DNA from: Nematostella vectensis
Lineage: Eukaryota; Cnidaria; Anthozoa; Actiniaria; Edwardsiidae
NCBI RefSeq assembly: GCF_932526225.1
Contig: NC_064046.1
Coordinates: 12,755,208-12,819,207 of the forward strand
DNA length: 64,000 nt
Direction of reading: 5' to 3'
A program made the translations under genes and the position numbers. The notes beneath the pieces are model-generated. The model was given only the letters and a program-made list of their open reading frames with translations, had not been told where the DNA came from and searched no databases. Position 1 is the first letter of the stretch, and every line of letters starts with the position of its first letter. Of this stretch, positions 11,701 to 22,500 are shown piece after piece.

Positions 11701-14700
11701 CCCCCCCCGGGCACACACCTGATGTACTGTATCATACTTGCACTTACATGTGAGTCCAGAAGCCAAAGTCATGAAGAGAAATGTATGGCCAAGGATGACC
11801 CAGAACATGCTGAGCACCCTCATGCCATTGATGGAGGTGATGGCGCCAGGGGGGACATTCGTATCCATGATGCGGGAGGTGTTACGGATGATCGAGAAAC
11901 TTAGAAAGAACTCTGTTATCACATCTAAAGAGGGAACAGAGGACAAAAAAGTCAAACCAAAGAGGACAGGCTGACTGCTGTAATGTGCACTGAAGATCTA
12001 TGTTATGGCATACCTGTCAACCCTCCCGCATTAGGCGGGAGTCTCAAGATTCTGGACCCCTTCTCCTGCACTCCCGCGTTGAGCACAAAATCTCCCGCTT
12101 TTTAGCAATTTTTTCGCTTCCGAAAAATTATTCTATAGAAAATCGTAGTTTTGCCTATTTTCTATTAAAATATTTGAAACATCAATTCCCTTGCATAGCG
12201 CAATTGATCTAGCATGAAGATTTTCGGAGGTTGACAGGTATGTAATGGTGTTTTTGGTCCTGTGCAGTGATCGTCTTATGCTTATATATATAACAATTCC
12301 TTGAACCACGTTTTCCCAATGCTGCCTTTATCAGGATAAACAGTAAATTATCATAATTTCCAGCTAATCCTGATGAAGGCAGCATTGCCGAAACGGCAAA
12401 AAATTTACAGAAACTGTTAAGTATATATATAAAGAGGTCTAATGTAATTGTTGCCTGGATAATGCTTGTTTAGACAAGAAAGCAATTATCAACAATCAGT
12501 CAGTGACTACCTTTCTTGTATTTTTTGGCACTATCAATAATCAGTCAGGGTTTCTTAACATTAAATATTGGTCAAGCTGTGACATGGCTGAGTAGAAGGC
12601 AAACTCTTGTCTAACCATAGAAGACAGCTTACGACCGAAATTGTTGTTTTTTTGTGGAGAAAGAAAAACATTGGAGAACCTGGAGGATTCGGTGAGTTGA
12701 TCTGGCAAGCAAGACGGCAAGTGAGGGTTTCGGTGTGAGTCAGACAATATGTCAGTGCCGGTTTGTTACATTTCTTAATGCAGTCGGGCGGTTAAGCAAG
12801 ATAACAAGTGAGGGTTCTTACGTTTCTTGGCACTTTCAATCAGAACATCCATAGAAGAAGAGCTGAGAGCTGGACGAGCTGTTCCTAACTTTTCATTATC
12901 ATCATTTACTCTTTCTTCATTCACATCTTCCTGTGACAAGGACAAACCATTGGCCTGCACGATAATAGGTGGTGACGGCGATGAGGGGAAGAAGTCAAAG
13001 GCCATGTCCAGGCCAGTGCCCACAAAACAAAGGAACAGAATAACCCCAAATACAAACCTAGAATTAATACAAAAGGAATTTAAGAATAAAGCATAACATA
13101 ACTATTATTATGCTGCTTTAATTTGTGGCAATCTCAGTGCCCACAGAATCAAACAAATATGAAAATCTAGCCTGAAAAGCAACTTCTTTGTGTGGGGAGA
13201 GGGATTTTTAAGGGGGGGGAGTACTTAACAGAAACAAAAATATTCTAATTAGCTATTATCATTTCTATTCATCTATATGTTATATAAACTCTGAAGAAGG
13301 TTGTTTCTAATAATTTTAGTAAATAACAATAATAGTAATAATAACAATAATGACAACAATATAATAATAATATAACAATACTGTGAGGGACAGAAGAATG
13401 TGATAAAAATGTGTACTTACAATGTTGCAATAACAGAACCAGTGTACTCCGAAGGCTTAGCGCAGTGTACACTCTTGGGAACACCAGACAATTTGTCAGA
13501 TACTGGGAAAAATTTACTGGTGATGTTCAAAGCTAGAAAGGCAAAATAAGTTATGTTACAAGTTATCATATCTAGCTTGTTGATTTGTTGACTTCCCATT
13601 GAAGACCTGTCCCATTTTCAAGATTGCTATCCATTCATACAAACACAAGAGGGAGGACATATATGCTTTAAAGCAATAAATATTTTTACTTATATTAGGC
13701 TCTTTAAGATGAAAGAGCAATGAGGACAAATAGAGGAAGAAAATAATGGAATTGATTTGACAATTCAAAAGCTGTTCTGTCAGAGAGATTTTCAACTATT
13801 CTCCACCAAGTTTTATGGTTAAGCCAAGATATGGCTATTTGGTGTATAAAAATGTATTTTTTTGTTCAGAGGAGAAGTTTTTGGTAATTTTTAATATTTG
13901 TGAATATAAAGTCACTGTATTTCCATTGCAAATAGTTTAAGTGTAATAGTAAAAGTGTTTTCTCGGTCATGCCATCCTATCCATCGCTGTTGATTAAGTC
14001 CCTATAATAACCATGTCATAGTAATCAAAGAAGGAGGTCTTAATAGCTGGGTTTGACTATAGTCCTACCTTGAAGTATGGCTTCAATCCCAATCTCCAAA
14101 TCCTCCTCAGTGCATTGCTTAGGAATACACAACCCCCACCGGACTGTGGGGACAGTAGGAGTTTTGAGATTCTGTAAATAGTGGAAATACACTTTGTATT
14201 AGCTAACGCTTTTTCTTATTCATTGTTATAAATCATTGTAATATTATTATATATTAAGCCTTGGGAAAATACTCACTGCCCCAAACTGAGCAAAGCAGTA
14301 GTGCGAACCAGGTAATGACACACATTCATCGTACGACCCAAGCCAGGTAGTTGCACCAATTTTAACCCCAGCTGCAGGCTTGCCAAGGGCATCAGCATCT
14401 ACAAGATATAAAAACTGCACATAATAAATGCTCTAGTAAGCTCCTCTACACTCCTCATCAATACCCCCCCCCCACACACACACACCTAGAGTAAATCTTT
14501 TTCATACCCCCCCCCCCCCCCCTCCTTCCTTCTCCTTAGAAGAATAGGGAAAACAAAAACACATGCTTCCAAGAGTACAAGTAATTCTTGTTTTATGTTT
14601 ATATGTTTAAACATAAAAAGAACACAATTTTGGCAGGTCACTTTAGATCGTGTGTAAGTAGATACCTATCTACTTACACACAAAGTCCCGGTTTTTGCAG

Positions 14701-16347
14701 GAAACTCCCGGTTTTAGCCTTCATCTCCCAGCAAAAAAAAAAAAAAAAAAAAACTTTCTATACATTTACTTTAATCTCCCAGGAAAAATTCATAGAGATA
14801 TTTTTTATACAGTTCTTGTATTTGAAGCACAATCTCCCTGGTTTTTAGCTTTCAAGGTTGGCAAGTATGGGTACATCCCAGAGAAATTTTGTTAATGAAT
14901 TCTTTCTAGTTAGGCCTTGTAACCATTTGCATAAGATTCTTCGCCTTCCACCGCCCCCCCCCCCTCCTTCCCTCCACCCCTTACCATGAAAAGTCATGAG
15001 ATGCAGTAAACTAGGTTCAACATGGCAGTTCTAAGGGTATGAGATCTGATAAATATCAGAAATTAGATTTGTGAGCTTTGTTATAATATCGACTAAATAT
15101 CTGATTTTTAGATGAGTGATAAATATCGTATAAATATCGCGCCTGCTTTCAAAGGGCACAGTGTGTACTTACACTCGTGCCTATTATCGGCCACCTGAAA
15201 ATAATGTCAAATATTTCGTAAACTACGAAGAACAAGCCGAAAATGACACATCGATTCGAAGAAAACAACGTCCGTGAAACATGTTTTCGAAGTCTTTTTA
15301 CGATTGTTTATTATTTCGCTTAGCCACGAAAATTTATTCATACGCACCGTAAAATACCGCACGAAAAATTGTCTTTTAGTTGAAAACGCGAGGACGAAAA
15401 TAAGCTGTAAAAATCTCCAACATTTACCGATCGCGATAATAATCACTCTGCAAATCCGCCATTCTGTTGTTGATGCCCCTGGGTGCTTTCTGGTCTTTGT
15501 TTCAGCCTCGGTTTCATGTGATCTTTCATTGTTTGGGCCTCGGTCACATGTTCTATCATCGGCCACTCGAACGATTCAAAACAAATTTGAGCGAATGCGA
15601 GTTTCGCAGTGTAGGGTGACACGCGTGCGTAATGTCAGTTTTCAATCGCTTAAGTACGGAGCCAAATGAAGCTTAAATTAGAAATGAAAAGCACTACAAA
15701 CTACATTTATCAGGGATTATTGTCTGTGGTATTTTAGCTCAAATGAAGCAAGTTTTCTGTGCTATTTTCCTGAAATTGGCGAGTGGCCGATAATAGAACA
15801 TGCCTGGCCGATAATATGAAGTCAAACACTCTCTACTAATTATTGTTTCCTCTCTAAACAAACCGGTGAATTAAAAATGTTTTTGTAGAATACTTATGTC
15901 GAATAGTCAAAGAATCTTCGTTGCAAATTATGGGGAATGAATTTGTTTTGTTTGCGAAATATCTTAGCGCAAACCTAAAGTGGCCGATAATAGGCACGAT
16001 AGTACCTTATATATTATGCACTGGCATTTCGATTTTGGATCATGGATTTGTTTTACGATGTGCATGAGTTGAGAAAAAGACGGTAAGAACTTACAGTATT
16101 CTAGCAGCGGCGTGGCTTGTGGTGCATTCAGCAACCATCTGATAGTGGCGTTGCACGGCTCGGAAATCCGAGGAATCGATTCAATGTTGTTATTAGAGGA
16201 AGAAACTGGCTTCAAATAACCGAGCATTTGCTCGCCTTTCCACATAAAATGCTGGAACTCTGGCGAAAAGCAGCTGACATTTGCAACAAATGTAGTTAAA
16301 AGTATTAGCAACTGTATTTTTTTGTTCGTTTTGCTCATTTTTGGCAA
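2766..16347 (-). CDS. NRF-6-like acyltransferase (AT3 family), copy A, 15 exons
   Basis: Exons in transcript order: 16347-16095, 14398-14277, 14171-14069, 13532-13421, 13057-12822, 11924-11748, 11418-11325, 10835-10743, 8662-8494, 8081-8002, 6383-6276, 5850-5727, 4223-4004, 3372-3230, 2891-2766. All introns are GT/AG and the sum is 2160 bases (719 residues). The protein starts with a signal peptide (QLLILLTTFVANVSC). A Cys-containing NRF domain follows (about 45-190; WLGSYDEC, RWGLCIPKQC, HCAKPSEYTGS). Then come a membrane segment near 200, an acidic linker, and a multipass acyltransferase-3 domain (about 290-690). AT3 hallmarks are NGMRVLSMFWVILGH (His near 322, the family's proposed catalytic His), VDSFFFLSG and WYLANDMQFY. 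The founding worm members act in lipid and drug uptake across epithelia; the substrate here is unknown. Several exon edges are tandemly duplicated (see repeats). The first-exon Met could be 16347 or 16338. Confidence 0.88.
3305..3830 (-). repeat. 102-base tandem repeat made from an exon and its acceptor
   Basis: Units start at 3305, 3407, 3509 and 3611 with a 102-base period, then decay to about 3830. Each unit contains the 5' part of the penultimate exon of NRF-6-like copy A (SARFWIPLSRLTYMAY on the minus strand) together with its CAG acceptor. The leftmost unit is continuous with the functional exon (3230-3372). Between 3611 and 3650 a 9-base GTACGTCAT motif is repeated four times. The open frame this creates on the plus strand is a by-product. 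Confidence 0.85.
4334..4482. mobile_element. 149-base inverted-repeat element (MITE-like)
   Basis: Ends carry matching inverted repeats beginning AATACACCAAAAACTGG, about 27 bases long. The interior holds GTTAACGTTAC repeats. It has no coding capacity and lies in an intron of NRF-6-like copy A. Confidence 0.75.
4561..4684. repeat. Perfect 60-base inverted repeat with a 4-base loop
   Basis: The arms 4561-4620 and 4625-4684 are exact reverse complements separated by TTGC. A transcript from either strand would fold into a near-perfect 60-bp hairpin. The lack of any arm divergence suggests a recent origin or gene conversion. Confidence 0.9.
4702..4782 (-). pseudogene. Duplicated fragment of an NRF-6-like exon start
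   Basis: Diverged copy of 4165-4236, covering the first part of exon 13 of NRF-6-like copy A and its acceptor (CCATCCGCATAG...ACCCTGGAATAAAC). It is cut off at the left by AT repeats and the 4561-4684 palindrome. It cannot form a full exon. Confidence 0.75.
5623..5765 (-). repeat. 64-base repeat copying an exon end and its splice donor
   Basis: Copies begin at 5623 (partial), 5687 and 5751. The full unit holds the 3' end of exon 12 of copy A (residues RYEADKKK) plus the GTAAGA donor. Two donors, about 5663 and 5727, are therefore intact. The one at 5727 keeps frame with the next exon. Confidence 0.8.
6408..6616. mobile_element. Short hAT-like element with a G-rich interior
   Basis: Starts CAGTGGCGTAG and ends CTACGGCCCTG, imperfect inverted ends of the kind seen in hAT-type MITEs. 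A T-run followed by a G-run fills the left half. A related end (CAGGGCCGTAGC) occurs at 19410. No clear target duplication was found. Confidence 0.5.
6680..7165. repeat. CAA-rich low-complexity stretch
   Basis: Strongly strand-biased A/C-rich DNA with interrupted AACAAC and AGAAACA motifs. A similar stretch lies at 7740-7975. The hydrophobic minus-strand frames it yields are artefacts of composition. Confidence 0.7.
8828..9997. mobile_element. 1170-base foldback transposon with 4-base target duplication
   Basis: Both ends begin TGTACAGGACCCGAAATG and continue with two further copies of CAGGACCCGAAACGATCC, giving inverted repeats of more than 60 bases with internal subrepeats. It is flanked directly by GAAG on both sides (8824-8827 and 9998-10001). 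The interior has no recognisable transposase. It sits in the intron between exons 8 and 9 of NRF-6-like copy A. Confidence 0.88.
12009..12242. mobile_element. 234-base TIR element
   Basis: Inverted ends are CATACCTGTCAACC and GGTTGACAGGTATG. The interior repeats CTCCCGC motifs and has no gene. A diverged relative, ending GGTTGGCAAGTATG, lies at about 14640-14875. Confidence 0.75.
15175..15999. mobile_element. 825-base non-autonomous TIR element
   Basis: The 20-base ends TCGTGCCTATTATCGGCCAC are inverted copies of each other. Further TGGCCGATAATA or ATCGGCCACTC motifs lie inside at about 15558, 15782 and 15805, suggesting subterminal binding sites. The open frames inside show no transposase domain. 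The right end stops 96 bases from the donor of exon 1 of NRF-6-like copy A. Confidence 0.85.
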
Positions 16348-16954
16348 AGAGTTTTTGGTGCTATCTCCTTTGTCACCTAGTGACTGTATTCATTCTGCCC
16401 TCAAGTTTTATTTGTTCTTTGTCACGTGACATTACGACCACTCTATTTTTGATACAGACTTGTGACGTCTTCTCTATTTACCTCATTGCACTGACGAGGC
16501 GTGAAAACTTTAATGAAACAGAAGCAATGCTATTCAACCTAATAAGCCCAGTCACAAACAAAAGTGAGCCCAAACAATATCCGAAGTATTCACGAAAACG
16601 TCATGAATGATGTTGTTAGAGGTTCGGAACTGCGCGTTCTTCACACATATTTTTCTTTGAACTTTCTTTTCTATATTCTTCGCATTGCAGAAACAGGAGA
16701 CAAACGTGGAGGCGATGAGGTCAATTGTCAATTTTCATTATGAGGAACCATGTAAACAATGGCCAAAAATCAGGGACTAGGGGAGGGGAAGAAAGGGGGG
16801 GGGGGGGGGGGGGGGGGAAAGCCGGCCTCCAACAACCATGCAATCACACAATACACTCTCTTTTTTTAATAAAAACCTTTTCTATAAGAACGTCCAGCCT
16901 GAGATATCACCCAATTTTAAGAACATGCTAAGAACATGCCGAGGCTCAGATATA

Positions 16955-18361
16955 GTCCGGCGGATATGTGCAGATTTTACCTTGAATTGCGCACTTTTTG
17001 CTAAAGTTACCAATTTTAACATAGTGATAGTTTTTAATACCCCTTACAAGATAGGCTATAGAGCCTAGCTCACTTCGGCTTTAACTTCTTATTAATAATG
17101 AATATTGATTTGGCCGCCATTTTGAACCGGAAGTAAACTAATTTTTTCCAAAAAAAAATAAACTCGCAAATTTTGAGAAAGTTTACTCATAGACGGATAA
17201 AATATACATCAAAAAATGCATATTAACCAAATAATTCTTAAAGTAACCGCACATTTTTCATTTTTGTTACTTTTACGGTGACAGGGATTTTGAACCGGAA
17301 GTAGTCAAGAATAAATAACGGCACGCTTGTTTCACTTTGCGCATTTTAACAAAAATAAAAAAAACTAATTTCAGGAGTAGTTTCGGGGAATCTCTACAAG
17401 ATAGGCTATGGAGCCAAAAAAAATCTCCCAGCCTGAGATTTCACTAATTTTTAACAACATGCCGAGGCTTACATAGCAGGAAAATATTTTCTTATAAATA
17501 TCAATTTAATGCACATGCAAAATACAACTGTCATTTATCATTTGTGCAATTCCATTAAAAATAATGCTTCATTGCTTATTCGTATATGCATTAAGCTGGT
17601 TTGATTAGAGTGTACACAAACAGGCTTGGAAACTACTTCCTGTTTAAAAAATCGGTAAAATTAATAGCAGAAACCAAATCAGTTTTGCTTTTCCACAACT
17701 TTATCAAATGGATTTCATGAATATTTTAGTCGTAGACTTTTAAACAAGATGTGCATCTCTGTGCTTTTAAAAATGACAAATTTAGTCTCCGGTGCAAAAT
17801 GGCGGCAATTTTAATCAACCATATTATTAGATGATTTTATCTTGGCTCCATAGCTTATCTTATAAAGGTTATTTCAAACTACAACTGCAATAAATTGGTT
17901 CTCTTGCTAGAGAGCGCGGTGTCAAATAAACTTTGTCTTTGTTTTTGGATTTTGTTCCATTGTGTTTTAGGTGCTGGTGCTCCGTAACACCAAGAAACTA
18001 CAGAGGTTTTACTATCGACTACTTCCGGTTGAAGGTGAATATCTCCTTGAAAGTTCCAAGAATGAAAAATATTCGGTTATTTTCAGCAATCTTGGGTTTA
18101 AATACATTTTGTGACTTTCATTTTAGACGTCTAGTGGCAAAACATTATTAAACTTTGCAAGTTTATTTACTTTTTTGAAAAAGGTAGTTTACTTCCGGTT
18201 CAAAATGGCGGCAAAATCAATACTCCTTATTACTCAGTAAATAAAGCCGATCTGAGGTTGGCTCTATAGCCTATCTTGTAAAGGGTATTAAAAACCATCA
18301 CTATGCTAAAATTGGTAGCTTTAGCAAAAAGTGCGCAATTCAAACACATATCCGCCGGACC
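16955..18361. mobile_element. 1.4 kb element with about 200-base inverted repeats
   Basis: The two ends share an inverted repeat starting TCCGGCGGATATGTG and running through GATAGGCTATAGAGCC to the AAAATGGCGGC-type motif. Parts of the repeat recur inside (near 17395, 17800 and 17850). No transposase is visible. It lies between the two NRF-6-like genes. Confidence 0.82.
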
Positions 18362-18439
18362 AATAGAAGAAAAAATATCTTTTAGTCCTGGTGCGTTCTT
18401 AGGTGCTAATAGTTACAACCTATTATTGATCATTAGTGT

Positions 18440-18717
18440 AATAGTCCAGTTTCGAATTCGAAAATGACCGCTAGACAGATTAATTGAGGGCGCATTTTAC
18501 AGTGTTAGCCTCCACGTGAAGAAAATTAATCATAAATTTTCACAAGAAAACGAAGTATTCACGAGTACAATCATTGTATGATTTTCAGGATCGGTAGTTT
18601 CTCGTTGGAATTTGTGAATAATTAACTTCACGCCGAGGCTAACCCTGAAAAATGCGCCCTCAATAAATATGTCTAGCGGTCATTTTCGAATACGAAACTG
18701 GACTATTCTCTTCCTAA
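18440..18717. mobile_element. 278-base palindromic MITE
   Basis: The ends AATAGTCCAGTTTCG and CGAAACTGGACTATT pair, and the pairing continues inward through GGGCGCATTTT and GAGGCTAAC motifs over roughly 90 bases per arm. It has no coding capacity. Confidence 0.85.
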
Positions 18718-19585
18718 TAATTCATTGGGTATTATATTCTTATATACACTAAAATTTGAGAAAATCGTAAAGAACATATTCAGCCTTAAAATGCTCCAAA
18801 AATAAAAGCGGCCCAACCTCAACTGAAAATTAGACGTTCTTATAAAAAAAGGCTAGTAAAAGTCTAGTCTTTTATTTGAATCGTAAATCATACAAAACTC
18901 TGTGTTGGAAAAAGATGTACCCCTTTCGATGTAATAATTGTAATAAAACTGGATGAAAATTCACATTCTGAGTGGCCAGCACTAATTCTGTGATTGTTTA
19001 TGATGCTTTGATTTTGATAATTTCTTTCTTCCTAAAAATAATAGGGGCGTAAAGGTTTGCGGTTTTGCCTTAAATCTGGCGCGGTTTTTCGGTTTTCGTA
19101 TTTTATCCCGCGGCATTGCGGTTTCTCTAGACTGCGCGGTTTGCGGTTATTGACTTATTTTGACGGTTCTGCGCGTTTTTCTGTGCGGTTCTGCGGTTTT
19201 CGCAAATTCCTTACGCCCCCCTCATAATAGTATAGCCTATGTTACCCTTTCGTAGGTAACACTGGCATATTTCCTGTGGTTACTATCTTCTGTTAAAAAT
19301 ATATATTTTCGAAACATAACAAACTAAAGCCCCGGACAAAAAAATATCAGCAATACTAGCACGTCCGAGCCCGACTGACACCGAGCATTGTCGTCACACA
19401 TCGTGTATCACAGGGCCGTAGCAGGGGGTGGGCGATGGGGCGCGTGCCCCCCCCCCCCCATTTTTTTTTATAAAAAAAAATACGAGGAAATGACCAGTAT
19501 ACGTGGCTGTGCCCTCAATATTTCCTGGCGCTATTTACACGGGGTTTATGATGGCTATTTCTGGACGGGCAGCTGACGTGGTGTC
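18718..19585. other. Intergenic between the two NRF-6-like genes
   Basis: AT-rich DNA with a T/G-rich stretch of GCGGTTT-type motifs at 19060-19200. At 19410 is a single CAGGGCCGTAGC end of a hAT-like element followed by a C-run. No exon is recognised. Confidence 0.4.
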
Positions 19586-22500
19586 TCACTTCAGAATTAA
19601 TTTCTCCAGTTGCATTGTGGGAAACTCCACCATGAGAGCTAGGACGAATGCGCATGCGTATGACACGGCCACGATCGCCACGAAGTAGAAGACCTGGACA
19701 AGACAGTATAATATTATTAAGATTCAGAAGTACATGCGCATTGCACTGGTATGCACTGATTTCCACTTTTACTATTCTCCTCTCCATCCCATTCCATTTT
19801 CCTCTCTGTTCCATTCTACTTTCCATTCCATTCCATTCTCTTCTCTGTTCCATTCTCCTTTACATTCCATTCCATTCTCCTCTCCATCCCATCCCATTCC
19901 ATTCCATTCCCCTGTCCTTCCTTCTCTTCTCTACGTCATTCCATTTTTCTCTAAATCATATCCCTTTCCATTTTTCTCTTCTACCTTCTCCTCTATCTCT
20001 CCTCCGTTCCATTCTCCTCTCCTTCCTTTTCCTCTCCAATACATTCTCCTCTCTAGCAAACTCCCTCCTCTACTTAACGCTCCCCCCCCCCCCCTTCCCT
20101 CCCAGCTACAAAACAAACCACATGGGAATTTCGAAAATATAAATCAAATTTCATTAATATGAGTTTGGCTTTTTCTGGGTGAAACTTGCTAAATGTCAAG
20201 AAACGCTTGCTATGCAGGCTATAACTTAACATGATCCTGGCTGAGATTAGAACCCCACTGCCATTGGGTTTGTTATATTGTCCTAGTTTGTAAAAGACGG
20301 CCCTCTCTAATAAACGCCTCCTTTCTATTGACCGCGCCCCGTATGATAGAGCGAAGGAAGACACTCATACCGTATCACCCCCCTGCCAGTCGCACCCCTC
20401 AATGCCAGTAGCGGATCTAGGGGAAGGGTTAGGGGGTTTAAAGGGTTTAAACCCCCCTTTGGGCTGTCAGAAAGTTATATGTAACAAAAAAATATATATG
20501 TGAGTATGCTCTGGGTTACTCACAAGGAAGGAGTCTGTATATGTGATTGTGCTCTGGATTACTCACAAGGAAGGAGTCTGTATATGTGATTGTGCTCTGG
20601 GTTACTCACAAGGAGGGAGTCTGTATATGTGATTGTGCTCTGGGTTACTCACAAGGAAGGAGTCTGTATATGTGATTGTGCTCTGGATTACTCACAAGGA
20701 AGGAGTCTGTATATGTGATTGTGCTCTGGATTACTCACAAGGAGGGAGTCTGTATATGTGATTGTGCTCTGGGTTACAAGGAGGGAGTCTGTATATGTGA
20801 TTGTGCTCTGGATTACTTACAAGGAGGGAGTCTGTATATGTGATTGTGCTCTGGATTACTCACAAGGAGGGAGTCTGTATATGTGATAGTGCTCTGAATT
20901 ACTCACAGGGAGGGAGTCTGTATATGTGATTGTGCTTTGGGTTACTCACAAGGAGGGAGTCTGTATATGTGATAGTGCTCTGAATTACTCACAAGGAGGG
21001 AGTCTGTATATGTGATTGTGCTCTGGGTTACTCACAAGGAGGGAGTCTGTATATGTGATTGTGCTCTGGATTACTCACAAGGAGGGAGTCTGTATATGTG
21101 ATTATGCTCTGGATTACTCACAAGGAGGGAGTCTGTATATGTGATTGTGCTCTGGATTACTCCCAAGGAGGGAGTCTGTATATGTGATTGTGCTCTGGGT
21201 TACTCACAAGGAGGGAGTCTGTATATGTGATTGTGCTCTGGATAACTCACAAGGAGGGAGTCTGTATATGTGATTATGCTCTGGGTTACTCACAAGGAGG
21301 GAGTCTGTATATGTGATTATGCTCTGGGTTACTCACAAGGAGGGAGTCTGTATATGTGATTGTGCTCTGGATAACTCACAAGGAGGGAGTCTGTATATGT
21401 GATTGTGCTCTGAATTACTCACAAGGAGGGAGTCTGTATATGTGATTGTGCTCTGGGTTACTCACAAGGAGGGAGTCTGTATATGTGATAGTGCTCTGAA
21501 TTACTCACAAGGAGGGAGTCTGTATATGTGATTGTGCTCTGGGTTACTCACAAGGAGGGAGTCTGTATATGTGATTGTGCTCTGGATTACTCACAAGGAG
21601 GGAGTCTGTATATGTGATTATGCTCTGGATTACTCACAAGGAGGGAGTCTGTATATGTGATTGTGCTCTGGATTACTCCCAAGGAGGGAGTCTGTATATG
21701 TGATTGTGCTCTGGGTTACTCACAAGGAGGGAGTCTGTATATGTGATTGTGCTCTGGATAACTCACAAGGAGGGAGTCTGTATATGTGATTATGCTCTGG
21801 GTTACTCACAAGGAGGGAGTCTGTATATGTGATTATGCTCTGGGTTACTCACAAGGAGGGAGTCTGTATATGTGATTGTGCTCTGGATAACTCACAAGGA
21901 GGGAGTCTGTACATGTGATTGTGCTCTGGGTTACTCACAAGGAGGGAGTCTGTATATGTGATTGTGCTCTGGATTACTCACAAGGAGGGAGTCTGTACAT
22001 GTGATTGTGCTCTGGGTTACTCACAAGGAGGGAGTCTGTATATGTGATTGTGCTCTGGATAACTCACAAGGAGGGAGTCTGTATATGTGATTGTGCTCTG
22101 GATAACTCACAAGGGGGGAGTCTGTATATGTGATTGTGCTCTGGATAACTCACAAGGAGGGAGTCTGTATATGTGATTATGCTCTGGATTACTCACAAGG
22201 AGGGAGTCTGTATATGTGATTATGCTCTGGATTACTCACAAGGAGGGAGTCTGTATATGTGATTGTGCTCTGGGTTACTCACAAGGAGGGAGTCTGTATA
22301 TGTGATTGTGCTCTGGATAACTCACAAGGAGGGAGTCTGTATATGTGATTGTGCTCTGAATTACTCACAAGGAGGGAGTCTGTATATGTGATTGTGCTCT
22401 GGGTTACTCACAAGGAGGGAGTCTGTATATGTGATAGTGCTCTGAATTACTCACAAGGAGGGAGTCTGTATATGTGATTGTGCTCTGGGTTACTCACAAG

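Noticed and set aside
15207-15669. Open frames of 119 and 131 residues
   Set aside because: Both lie within the 825-base TIR element and show no transposase motif or splice support.
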